NCBI GenBank assembly: GCA_022414725.1
Contig: CM039465.1
Coordinates: 2,650,039 to 2,714,038, forward strand
Length of the DNA: 64,000 bases
Direction of reading: 5' to 3'
DNA from: Microglena sp. YARC
Lineage: Eukaryota > Chlorophyta > Chlorophyceae > Chlamydomonadales > Chlamydomonadaceae
In this document: positions 27,900-36,373 of the stretch, piece by piece
Layout of the letters: every line of letters begins with the position of its first letter
Numbering within the stretch: the first letter of the stretch is position 1
Translations under genes and position numbers: made by a program
Notes under the pieces: generated by a model
Told to the model about the DNA's origin: nothing
The model's input: only the letters and a program-made list of their open reading frames with translations
The model's database searches: none

Positions 27900-28662
27900 C
27901 ATTTATGTGTGTGTGTATGTGTGTGTATGTGTGTGTACGTGTGTACGTGTATGTGTGTGTATGTGTGTGTATGTATGTGTGTGTAAGTGTGTGTTTGTGT
28001 ATGTATGTGTGTGTGCATGTGTGTGTATGTGTGTGTATGTGTGCGTATGTGTGTGAATGTGTGTGTATGTGTATGTATGCGAGTGTATGTGTGAATGTGT
28101 GAGTGTCTGTGTGTGCATGCGTGTGTCTGTGTGTGTGTATGCGTGTGTATGTGTGCGTCTTTGTGTGTATGCGTGTGTATGCGTGCGTATGAGTGTGTAT
28201 GTGTGTCTTTGTGTGTGCATGTGAGTATGTGTATGTGTATGTGAGTGTATGTGTGTGCATGTGTGTATATGTGTGTGCATGTGTGTGTATGTGTATGTGT
28301 ATGTGCATGTGTATGTGTATGTGTATGTATGTATGTATGTATGTATGTATGTATGTATGTATGTATGTATGTATGTATGCATGTATGTATGTGTGTATGT
28401 GTATGCATGTGGATGTGTGGATGTGTGTGAATGTGTGTGTATGTGCATGTGTGTGTATGTGTGTGTATGTGTATGTGCATGTGTTTTTATGTGAGTGCAT
28501 GTGTATGTGCGTGTAAGTGTGTGCATGTGTGTGTATGTGTATGTGCATGTGCGTGTATGTGAGTGTATGTGTATGTGTATGTATGTGTGTGTTTGTGTAT
28601 GTATGTATGTGTGTGTTTGTGTGTTTATGTGTGTGTTTGTGTGTGTATGAAGGTGTGTTTAT
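27900..28662. repeat. (TG)n/(TATG)n microsatellite
   Basis: About 760 bp of TG and GTAT repeats, including a pure TATG run at about 28,321-28,378. Long Cys/Val/Met and His/Thr open frames on the two strands are translation artefacts. It lies in the intron between the GRDHIW exon and the preceding exon of the exostosin-like gene. Confidence 0.97.
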
Positions 28663-28994
28663 ATGTGTGTTGGTGCTAATAGCCCCTCCAAATAATCTAT
28701 AATTGTGTTGATTATTTGAGGTTGGGCATGTCCCTGTAGCCTTATTGGCTGCACCTGGACTGTAATATACATATACACCAAGTGCCTCCCTCACTTGACG
28801 CCTGTTCCACCAGAGATGGGGTAGATGGAAGCGGGTGGGAGGTAGGGCTTAAGGGAAAGTAGGCGGTGGCTGTCAAGAGGTAGTTGGGTGTAGGTGGGGT
28901 GGTTTATGGTAGGGTGCTGTGGGTGGGTGGCGGTAAGGGTGGGGAGAGTGGTGGTGGTGGGAGTGGAGGCTCATGGTAGCTTTGCCCACCACCA
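28663..28994 (-). pseudogene. Intron sequence with the 3' part of a split exon copy
   Basis: Mostly unique G-rich sequence. On the minus strand, positions 28,795-28,820 read CTCTGGTGGAACAGGCGTCAA followed by the donor GTGAGG (L-W-W-N-R-R-Q). This is the 3' half of the exon copy whose 5' half lies at 29,196-29,219. About 375 bp, including SINE-like copy 4, now separates them. N-R-R matches the usual family pattern (FWNR) better than the S-R-R of the central array copies. Confidence 0.7.
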
Positions 28995-29196
28995 TGTTTC
29001 GACGACTGGCTTTATGGCAGAGCACGTAAAAACAAGAAGGTGCAGGGTTCAAACCCCTACGGTTGCACTTAAGTGTTCGTGGTCGCTGTCAACTGCCAAG
29101 GTAGCTTTGTCCAGGTAAAGTAACCCGTTCCCTACCGCCGTAAAAATGGGCTCCCTTAATACCACGCCCCACCAGGTGTTATCATTACTTTTTTTA
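28995..29196 (+). mobile_element. tRNA-derived SINE-like element, copy 4 (inside an exon copy)
   Basis: The head resembles copy 2: box A-like TGGCTTTATGGCAGAGC near 29,003 and box B-like GGGTTCAAACCCC near 29,044. The shared body follows (GTAGCTTTGTCCAGGTAAAG), then the tail (CCACGCCCCACCAGGTGTTA) and a T run. It abuts the interrupted exon copy of the exostosin-like gene. Confidence 0.72.
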
Positions 29197-29506
29197 GACT
29201 CTATCCATTCCTTCACCTCCTGAAGCATGCACGATAACTATGCAATAGCACACCAAATAATACATCCATACACGCTAGTGCCCTGGTGTGTGTGGTGTGT
29301 GTGTGTGGTGGTGTGGTGGGGGTGGGGGTGGGGGTGGGGGGCAGATGCGAAGCGTCTCAGCTGACGCCTATTCCACCATGGATGGTTAGACTCTATCCAT
29401 TCCTTCACCTCCTGAATCATGCACGATAACTTCACAATAGCACACCAAATAATACATCCATACACGCCAGTGCCCGGGGTGGTGTGTGTGTGTGTGTGTG
29501 TGTTAA

Positions 29507-29537
<31 letters not shown>

Positions 29538-29908
29538 GGGATGCAAAGCCTCGCCCGTCTCACTTGACGCCTGCTCCACCATGGATGGTTAGACTCTATC
29601 CATTCCTTCACCTCCTGAATCATGCACGATAACTTCACAATAGCACACCAAATAATACATCCATACACGCCAGTGCCCCGGGGTGGTGTGTGTGTGAGTG
29701 TGTGTGTGTTGGGGGGGGGGGGGGGGGAAGGGATGCAAAGCCTCGCCCGTCTCACTTGACGCCTGCTCCAACATGGATGGTTAGACTCTATCCATTCCTT
29801 CACCTCCTGAATCATGCACGATAACTTCACAATAGCACACCAAATAATACATCCATACACGCCAGTGCCCCGGGGTGGTGCGTGTGTGTGTGTGTGTGTG
29901 TGTGTTGG

Positions 29909-29947
<39 letters not shown>

Positions 29948-30102
29948 GGGATGCAAAGCCTCGCCCGTCTCACTTGACGCCTGCTCCACCATGGATGGTT
30001 AGACTCTATCCATTCCTTCACCTCCTGAATCATGCACGATAACTTCACAATAGCACACCAAATAATACATCCATACACGCCAGTGCCCGGGGTGGTGTGT
30101 GT

Positions 30103-30147
<45 letters not shown>

Positions 30148-30294
30148 GGGATGCAAAGCCTCGCCCGTCTCACTTGACGCCTGCTCCACCATGGATGGTT
30201 AGACTCTATCCATTCCTTCACCTCCTGAATCATGCACGATAACTTCACAATAGCACACCAAATAATACATCCATACACGCCAGTGCCCCGGGGT

Positions 30295-30328
<34 letters not shown>

Positions 30329-30790
30329 GGGGGGGGGGGGGGGGGGGAGGGGGGGGGGGGTGGGGGGGGGGGGGGGGGGAGGATGCAAAGCCTCGCCTGT
30401 CCTCACTTGACGCCTGCTCCACCATGGATGGTTAGACTCTATCCATTCCTTCACCTCCTGAAGCATGCACGATAACTTCGCAATAGCACACCAAATAATA
30501 CATCCATACACGCCAGTGCCTGGTGTGTGTGGTGTGTGTGTGTGTGTGGTGGTGTGGTGGGGGGTGGGGTGGGGGTGGGGGGGGCAGATGCGAAGCGTCT
30601 CACCTGACGCCTATTCCACCATGGATGGTTAGACTTCATCCATTCCTTTACCTCCTGAAGCATGCACAATAACTTTGCAATAGCACATCAAATAAATCAA
30701 ATAATATATCCTTACACCCTAGTGTCCTGGGGGTGGGGTGGGGTGGGGGGTGGGGGTGAGGGGGCAGATGCGAAGCCTCGCCCATCTCAC
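29196..30790 (-). repeat. About 200-bp array of the EVKEWIESNHPWW exon end
   Basis: Seven complete copies of a 51-bp segment plus one split copy. On the minus strand each complete copy reads E-V-K-E-W-(I/M)-E/K-S-N-H-P-(W/C)-W-(S/N)-R-R-Q. The copies are 29,361-29,411, 29,564-29,614, 29,756-29,806, 29,974-30,024, 30,174-30,224, 30,407-30,457 and 30,604-30,654. Each follows ATTCAG or GCTTCAG and ends at GTGAGA or GTGAGG, except 29,361-29,411, whose donor has become CTGAGA. The spacer holds a run of C on the minus strand (G on plus, up to about 35), a TG tract and TATTTGGTGTGCTATTG. The 51-bp segment is 17 codons, phase 0 to 0, so its inclusion would keep the frame. The full exon lies at the right edge (30,791-30,882). 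Confidence 0.9.
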
Positions 30791-30882
30791 CTGATGCCTG
30801 TTCCACCAGGGATGGTTAGACTCCATCCATTCCTTTACCTCCTGAAGCATGCCGGCCGCATGCATGGGGCGAAGAAGATGGT
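30791..30882 (-). CDS. Exostosin-like gene, exon EVKEWMESNHPWWNRHQ
   Basis: A 92-bp exon: two bases completing a codon, then 30 codons. It reads H-L-L-R-P-M-H-A-A-G-M-L-Q, then E-V-K-E-W-M-E-S-N-H-P-W-W-N-R-H-Q. Acceptor GATTGTTGCAG, donor GTGAGA. Exostosins carry an aromatic W-I/V...PFWNR segment just before GRDHIW, and this exon ends exactly there, in phase 0 with the GRDHIW exon. It enters in phase 1 and so fits the exon at 32,135-32,182, giving ...FHAP(N)HLLRP. Only this copy has the full 5' part; the seven copies to its left begin at the internal CAG before GAG, so it is the likely parent. Confidence 0.85.
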
Positions 30883-30924
30883 CTGCAACAATCAGCACGA
30901 TTGGACTGGAATGTTACATGTTTT

Positions 30925-31000
30925 TTTGTGGAGCCCCCCCCCCCACCCACCCACCCACCCACCCACCCACCACTTCTGGGGGGCGGGAGCCCCCAGAGTC
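30925..31000. repeat. CCCA repeat and short GC hairpin
   Basis: A run of C and (CCCA)n at about 30,937-30,972 is followed by a perfect 8-bp inverted repeat, TCTGGGGG (30,975-30,982) and CCCCCAGA (30,990-30,997), with a 7-base loop. I cannot say whether the hairpin is functional. Confidence 0.6.
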
Positions 31001-31149
31001 ATCCCGTTGTCTGTTTGTCTGTTGTGTGTCTGTGTGTCATATTGTTTGACGCGCGTGAACCTGGCCCTAGCAGGCCCTGGCCCTACAAATTACAAGTACG
31101 TACACATACGTATAAATATAAATGTGCAAGTACAATGTACAAATTATAC

Positions 31150-31300
31150 CTAAAAAAATGCGCAAGTACACAAAGGAACAAAAATACAAAAAAATACAAA
31201 AAATGCGCAAGTACACAAAGGAACAAAAATACAAAAAAATACAAAAAAATGCGCAAGTACACATAGGAACAAAAGGGACACATATATGGTTAAATGTACG
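31150..31300. repeat. About 45-bp A-rich minisatellite, 2.5 copies
   Basis: ATGCGCAAGTACAC recurs at 31,158, 31,203 and 31,249, separated by A-rich sequence with AGGAACAAAA. Short open frames through it are low-complexity Lys/Tyr or Phe/Leu peptides. Around it, 31,080-31,430 is A-rich sequence without a gene. Confidence 0.8.
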
Positions 31301-31429
31301 GATGCACGAATGCACGAATTACGCACATACAAATTACAAATGCACAAATATACACGAAGGTATTTACAAAAATGAATGCACAAATTGGGTACAAATGCCC
31401 AAATGCCCAAAACACGAATGTGCAATCGC

Positions 31430-32134
31430 ACCCCGTCTCCCCTCCCCCCCCTCTCCCCCACTCCCTCTCCCCTCACCCCCTCTCCCCTCACCTCCTCACT
31501 AGGTGCGTGGAACCAGGGTAAGTCAGCCCAGCCAAGACCTCCCACCCTCTTCCCTCTCCCCCCTCACCCCCCCCCCCCCCCCCCCACACACACACACCCA
31601 CACACTCACACACCACCACCATCACCACCATCACACACACACTCCCCCCTCTCCCCTAACCCCGACTCACTAGGTGCATGGAACCAGGGAAAGTCAGCCC
31701 AGCCAAGACCTCCCACCCTCTTCCCCTCTCCCCCCCTCACCCCCACCCCACCCACACCCACACACTCACACACCACCACCATCACCACCATCACACACGC
31801 ACTCCCCCCTCTCCCCTCACCCCGACTCACTAGGTGCGTGGAACCAGGGAAAGTCAGCCCAGCCAAGACCTCCCACCCTCTTCCCCTCCCCCCCTCACCC
31901 CCCCCACCCACACACTCACACACCACCACCATCACCACCATCACACACGCACTCCCCCCTCTCCCCTCACCCCGACTCACTAGGTGCGTGGAACCAGGGA
32001 AAGTCAGCCCAGCCAAGACCTCCCACCCTCTTCCCCTCTCCCCACCTCCCCCCACCCACACCACCCACACCCACACACTCACACACCACCACCATCACAC
32101 ACACACTCCCCCCTCTCCCCTCACCCCAACTCAC
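31430..32134 (-). repeat. 150-172-bp array of the GWADFPWFHAP exon end
   Basis: Four partial copies of the exon at 32,135-32,182. On the minus strand each carries GCTGGGCTGACTTTCCCTGG through CACGCACCTA and then GTGAGT or a near match; the exon ends lie at 31,500, 31,671, 31,831 and 31,981. The copies lack the real acceptor: upstream of them is GAAGAGGGTGGGAG instead of a pyrimidine tract. The spacer is CCCTCT/ACACAC/CCACCATCA-rich. The duplicated module is therefore exon 3' end + donor + start of intron. Confidence 0.85.
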
Positions 32135-32182
32135 TAGGTGCGTGGAACCAGGGAAAGTCAGCCCAGCCGAGAACAGGGAGAA
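32135..32182 (-). CDS. Exostosin-like gene, exon GWADFPWFHAP
   Basis: A 48-bp exon: TT, then L-P-V-L-G-W-A-D-F-P-W-F-H-A-P, then A. The acceptor TTCCATCCTTGCAG has a clear pyrimidine tract and the donor is GTGAGT. Algal exostosins as I remember them carry a G.AD.PWFYAP-like segment between EADFFYVP and the PFWNR segment, which matches in content and order. Phase 1 out fits the phase 1 entry of the exon at 30,791-30,882. A second frame (FSLFSAGLTFPGSTHL) is also open, but it does not fit the family or the neighbouring phases. Phase 1 in does not fit the phase 2 exit of the exon at 35,527-35,589, so one exon between them is missing from my model. Confidence 0.78.
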
Positions 32183-32400
32183 CTGCAAGGATGGAACACA
32201 CACATGGAGGTCACTATTTTGGTAGGGGTCACGATTTGGTAGGGGTTGCGATTTTGGTAGGGGTTGCGAAACAGAGAACTGCAAGAAGGGAACACACATA
32301 GATGCCATGTCCGAAGTAGGGGTGCAAAACAGAGAACTGCAAGAAGGGGACACACACATGAATGTCACGACTTAGGAAGGGGTTGCAAAAAATATAATAT
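32183..32400 (-). repeat. Tandem copies of the same exon's acceptor
   Basis: On the minus strand, CTTGCAGTTCTC or CTTCTTGCAGTTCTCTGTTT occurs at about 32,183, 32,279 and 32,336. Each is preceded by TGTGTGTTCC. The two upstream copies repeat the acceptor and the first bases of the exon at 32,135-32,182, separated by GGTAGGGGT-type sequence. Confidence 0.75.
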
Positions 32401-32775
32401 TTAATAGGGAAATAGGACGACCCTGAATTCAAAAACATCTATCGGGGAGAAAGGTGAAAATCTGGCAACATAACCCTAACAAGCTGTTTTGGGGATATCT
32501 GCCTAACCCCATGCAGAAACTGTTTAAACATCAGAGCTGTGTATGTTGTTACAGTCCAGGGGTAGACCAAATCGGCTCAAGGGACCTGCCCAACCCTGAC
32601 AGGAAGGGCAAAAAGAAATAGATGAGCTGCCAAACAACATGTTTAGATAGTTGGTTGTGGCCTTGGAGCTAGGGTAAGAGAGAAGATGCTTTGGTCTTAA
32701 ACTCCCCCACACTTTTGTCACCTACTCTGGCAGGCATAAATAAATGATAAATAATAATAAATAAAAGATAACACA
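32401..32775. other. Unique intron-like sequence, no gene seen
   Basis: A single box A-like stretch, CAGTCCAGGGGTAGACCA near 32,554, recalls the head of SINE-like copy 1, but neither box B nor the conserved tail follows. The right part is (TAAA/ATAAT)-rich. Confidence 0.5.
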
Positions 32776-32779
32776 AAAT

Positions 32780-33090
32780 AATTACCATGTTAAATATAAA
32801 CATACGAATTAATTGCCATGGAAAATATAAACGTAAAATAATTACCAAGGAAAATATGAACGGAACATTAATTATCATGGAAAATGTATACATACAATTA
32901 ATTACCATGGAAAATGTCAACGTAAAATCAATTTCCATGGAAGATGTAAACGTAAAATCAATTTCCATGGAAGATGTAAACGTAAAATCAATTACCATGG
33001 ACAATGCACACGTAAAATCAATTACCATCGAGAATATGAACGTAAATTAATTGCCAGGGAAAAAATACAAAAATAATTACCAGGGAAGAA
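32780..33090. repeat. 30-bp minisatellite open on both strands
   Basis: CCATGG recurs every 30 bp (for example 32,905 and 32,935) within CCATGGAARATGTAAACG-type units, about ten in all. As 30 is ten codons, a decapeptide repeat stays open on both strands (N-V-K-S-I-T-M-E-N-V on plus). It lies in an intron of the exostosin-like gene and has no recognised homology. Confidence 0.85.
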
Positions 33091-33186
33091 AATGTAAACT
33101 TACTCAAGCAAGCAAGATAGACAGGAACGTAAAAGAAGTCTGCTTCCTCGGGGTCAAAGGTCCTGCATGGCATAGGGAGAGGCAAT

Positions 33187-33213
33187 GTGTGTGTGTGTGT
33201 GTGTGTGTGTGTG

Positions 33214-33268
<55 letters not shown>

Positions 33269-33492
33269 TGCAGGGGGGGGGGGGGGGTCAGTAAATTTGT
33301 TTTTAGACCCTACTCTTGTAAGTCTTTATATTTTTGCCTTGCCCCCCCCCCCCTTGTGAGGCCAATACCAAGTCAATGCATTTGATATTGGGGACCAATT
33401 TTTATTATTATTCTTATTATTACTACTATTATTGCTATTCTTATTATTACTCTTATTATCGCTGTCGTTGTTGTTGTTGTTGTTGTTGTTGT

Positions 33493-33531
<39 letters not shown>

Positions 33532-33535
33532 GTAT
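33187..33535. repeat. TG, G, C, TTA and TTG microsatellites
   Basis: (TG)n at 33,187-33,268, a G run near 33,274, a C run near 33,342, then TTA/CTA and TTG triplets at 33,400-33,532. Poly-Val, poly-Leu, poly-Thr and poly-Asn frames arise from the triplets. Confidence 0.95.
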
Positions 33536-34600
33536 CTCCATAGGTGCCGAAGTCCGAAAACGCCCTAAGTCGATACAAGAATGTGATACAGAGCCGTACA
33601 TGACCCAAACTGCTCGGAATCGAATTCTGTCTTTCTCATATTGTTCGCGAAGGTGTCAGCTATGCGCGCAGCTACTTTTCGTCCGCGTTCGCATCTGGTC
33701 GCGAGCAGCCTTGTCCGGCAGGCCGGTGGCAGTACATGAGATGTGCGATAATTAGTGATACAAATCCAGATAGCGTCAGATTCAAGGCCGCGCGAGCTAT
33801 TCCGAAGAAAGGTACCTCGGGACGAAAGGCTTATCGAACCCCTACTACAAGTTCGGAGGCTGCGCTTCAGCCTTGGCCTCAGAATCTACTGAAATGGCTA
33901 TACATCTCAAGATTTCACCTCCCAGTGGCCCACCACACCATGGCTCAGGATTAGGGTGTGTTTTCAATGATCTACCCCAAATCAAAAACTGAGTTCAGAT
34001 GTGGACGTTTGAGGGAAAATTTAAAAAAACGTTTGTTTTTTTTGAATTTACTTTTCGAAAAAATGTTTGAAATTTCAAATTTCAAAAAGAATAAAAAGTT
34101 GTTCTCCACGCTATATCTGGAGATAGAGCAAAAACGAGGCCCAACATGTTTCAAGTAAGGCTTTGCAGCTCTGAACTAGACTTAGGACACCCACGAAATG
34201 TAAATAATCAGTGTTTTTGAGGTCCATACTCAACTGTACTGCCGGTGTACTGCCTTCCAAGACCTTCTGTAATAACTACTGGTAGGGAAAGACGTTACAC
34301 AACATTTGTACTCAGTGTTCTTTTAAAATGGCTTGTTTCGGTCGCGATAGGCTCTGTATCACTTCCTGCGTACAACCCGTATCGACTTAGGGAACCCCAT
34401 AGTAACAACTTAGCATGTTTCACTTGACCTGGTCCCCACCATTTGAGAAAAAACAAATCCGAGTATTTGTTGAACTGATGTGGTTGGGCAACTTATTAGC
34501 AAAAAATAATTGTTTTTGGACTTGAGGGCATAGGCTCAATCCATCCGTATCACTCAGGGTCTGACTTAGGCACCTATGGAGATAATACAAAATATTTTTA
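33536..34600. other. Unique sequence, no gene recognised
   Basis: About 1 kb of non-repetitive sequence. Short open frames (for example 33,736-33,954 plus) have no family I recognise. The missing exostosin exon between 35,527 and 32,182 should lie here or nearby; I looked on the minus strand for a D-P-x-x-A-D-F/Y-F segment and did not find it. Confidence 0.5.
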
Positions 34601-34604
34601 TTAG

Positions 34605-34651
34605 TTGTATTAGTATTATTGTCGTCGTTGTCGTTGTTGTTATTATTATTC

Positions 34652-34715
<64 letters not shown>

Positions 34716-34720
34716 TGTCG

Positions 34721-34794
<74 letters not shown>

Positions 34795-34810
34795 ATAATT
34801 ATTATTTATT
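34605..34810. repeat. TTA/TTG trinucleotide microsatellite
   Basis: (TTA)n followed by (TTG)n with short GTC interruptions. It gives poly-Ile/poly-Val on plus and poly-Asn on minus, which I do not consider coding. Confidence 0.95.
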
Positions 34811-34850
34811 ATTTGTATGATTAATAAGTCCAACCGTATAATAATAAACA

Positions 34851-34899
34851 GAGCATCATCTCGTTCACAGATGTCTTGATGTAGTATCCTCCTCCGCTC
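34851..34899 (-). pseudogene. Exon NIETAMHE, copy 5 (decayed)
   Basis: The most downstream copy of the 63-bp exon. On the minus strand, after ATGTAG, it reads S-G-G-G-Y-Y-I-K-T-S-V-N-E-M-M-L. The homology then stops and no donor remains. Four of the eight core residues (N-I-E-T-A-M-H-E) are replaced. Confidence 0.7.
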
Positions 34900-35040
34900 C
34901 TACATATTCTAATACACTAAATGGATCTGCACACCGTGATTGTATTATTAATATAAATTACATCTGATTACATTATAATATGATTAATAATTAATAGTTA
35001 ATGTGTAAAACAATGTGTGGAAAAGAAATGAAATACCCAC

Positions 35041-35103
35041 CTGTGCGGAGATGAGAGCAGCATCTAGTGCATAGCTCTCTCCATGTTGTACCTTCCTCTG
35101 CTC
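35041..35103 (-). pseudogene. Exon NIETAMHE, copy 4 (stop codon)
   Basis: 63 bp with acceptor TTTAG and donor GTGGGT intact, reading S-R-G-R-Y-N-M-E-R-A-M-H-stop-M-L-L-S-S-P-H. An in-frame TAG replaces the codon for Glu, so inclusion would truncate the protein. Confidence 0.78.
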
Positions 35104-35196
35104 CTAAATACACGGAATGAAGTTGCCAACCATTTTTTATTATGATGAATTCAATAATAATACCATAATAATTAATATTCAAAAATGCGTGCTCGC

Positions 35197-35265
35197 CTGT
35201 GCGTAGATGAGAGCGAGGGCATCATCTCATGCATAGCTGTCTCGATATTGTATCCTCCGCCACTC
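35197..35265 (-). CDS. Exon NIETAMHE, copy 3 (GC donor, two extra codons)
   Basis: 69 bp: two codons longer than its sisters and still in frame, reading S-G-G-G-Y-N-I-E-T-A-M-H-E-M-M-P-S-L-S-S-T-H. The donor is GCGAGC, a GC-type donor if used at all. It is open but less convincing as a used exon than copies 1 and 2. Confidence 0.6.
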
Positions 35266-35376
35266 CTAAGTACGCTAAATGGATCTGCCCACTAGTGCCC
35301 ACTGTCATTTTGTTATTATCATCAATTACATAATTATGTTATTAATAACATGTGTGAAAAAGAAGAAAAAGCTCAC

Positions 35377-35439
35377 CTATGTGGAGATGAGAGCATCATC
35401 ACGTGCATAGCTGTCTCGATGTTGTACCTTCCTCCGCTC
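35377..35439 (-). CDS. Exon NIETAMHE, copy 2
   Basis: 63 bp, acceptor CATGTAG, donor GTGAGC, reading S-G-G-R-Y-N-I-E-T-A-M-H-V-M-M-L-S-S-P-H. Only the Val in place of Glu departs from the core pattern. With 63 bp and phase 2 at both ends it could be used instead of, or in series with, copy 1 without shifting the frame. Confidence 0.7.
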   Translation of the reverse strand, partial: ERRKVQHRDSYARDDALIST

Positions 35440-35526
35440 CTACATGAACTTGCCCTCCGTTTTTGTTTGTTTTATTAATTCAATAACAATACCACGAAAA
35501 AATAATAGTTCAAAATGCGTGCTCAC

Positions 35527-35589
35527 CTGTGTGGAGAGGAGAGCATCATCTCATGCATAGCTGTCTCAATGTTGTATCCACCCCCAATC
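35527..35589 (-). CDS. Exostosin-like gene, exon NIETAMHEMMLSSPHR (copy 1)
   Basis: 63-bp exon: G, then I-G-G-G-Y-N-I-E-T-A-M-H-E-M-M-L-S-S-P-H, then AG. Acceptor GTACAG, donor GTGAGC. Exostosins have a Y..E..LHE.LL.S.HRT segment following the YIYVYDLP...MLQY segment, which is what this exon encodes. Its phase 2 entry fits the exit of the exon at 37,669-37,834 (AGCGG before GTGCGA). It is the copy nearest that exon and keeps all core residues and both splice sites, so I take it as the parent of the five-copy array to its left. Unit spacing in the array is about 150-200 bp. Confidence 0.85.
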
Positions 35590-35663
35590 CTGTACTTGCT
35601 AGAATTTGAATCCGAGAATCGTCGCCATGTGCACATGGAACTGCATGGGGGAGGCATTGATTG

Positions 35664-36230
35664 AGTATGTGTGTGTATGTGTGTGTGTGTGTGAGTGTGT
35701 GTTTGTGTGTGTGTGTGTGTGTGCGAGTTTATGTGTGTGTGTGTTTGTTTGTGTTTGTGTGTGTGTGTTTTTGTTTATGTGTGTGCATTTGTGTGTGTGT
35801 GTGCGTGTGTGCGTGTCTGCGTGTGTGTGAGAGTGTGTGTATGTGTTTATATGTTTTTGACATACTTTGGGGAACCATTGTCGGAGGGGGTAAGGGGAGA
35901 AGGTAAGGAGGAAGGTTTTAGCTTGTTGTTGTTGGTGGTGGCGGTGGTGGTGGTGGTGGCGGTGTTGGTGTTGGTGGTGGTGGTGGTGGTGGCGGTGGTG
36001 GTGGTGGTGGTGGCGGTGTTGTTGTTGTTTTACATTCTGATCAGAGTATTACGGTGGCACCATTATATTATATACTACATAGACATTGTATTAGATTGTA
36101 TTATTATATTATATTGTATTATTATATTGTATTATTATTATTGTATTATTATATTATATATCTCATAGTATTATTAAATTTTATTGTATTATTATTGTAT
36201 TATTGTATTATTATATTATCATGTTGACGA
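35664..36230. repeat. TG, GGT and TTA microsatellites
   Basis: (TG)n with TTTG interruptions at 35,664-35,855, GGT/GTT triplets at 35,925-36,030, and ATT/TATTA repeats at 36,060-36,222. The Cys/Val-rich open frames here are not coding. Confidence 0.95.
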
Positions 36231-36324
36231 CGTGACCATGATATAATAAGTCATAGCTGTGGTCCAGGAGATCTCAATGCTGTTAGACTAAGGTTTTAGG
36301 TCTTCTGTTTTCGTTTGTTGACAG

Positions 36325-36355
36325 GATATGAGGGTTTAGGGTTTAGGATTTACGG
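36325..36355. repeat. Short TTTAGGG-like tract
   Basis: GAGGGTTTAGGGTTTAGGAT contains two TTTAGGG units within intron sequence. It is too short to be a telomere. Confidence 0.6.
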
Positions 36356-36373
36356 CTCAGGTAAGTTACACAA

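Larger units (their letters stand above)
34851..35600 (-). repeat. Five-copy tandem duplication of the NIETAMHE exon
   Basis: Each unit has the exon plus AT-rich intron-like sequence with AATAATA and AAAAGAAA. Exon ends lie at 35,527, 35,377, 35,197, 35,041 and about 34,851. Integrity falls from right to left: intact; one substitution; two-codon insertion with GC donor; stop codon; no donor. Confidence 0.88.

Noticed and set aside
22510..28102. Many overlapping 60-215-codon frames reading TVQQHALTSSCTASY or similar
   Set aside because: They are the 118-bp unit read in turn in all three frames (118 is not a multiple of three), with copy-specific indels; no single protein is maintained.
31376..32137. 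253-codon Pro/Ser/His frame on plus
   Set aside because: It is the complementary strand of the GWADFPWFHAP junction array and the CCCTCT/CACACA spacer; the minus strand has the family match and splice sites.
34420..34833. Poly-Asn protein on the minus strand
   Set aside because: Translation of a (TTA)n/(TTG)n microsatellite, and the non-repeat tail shows no family.
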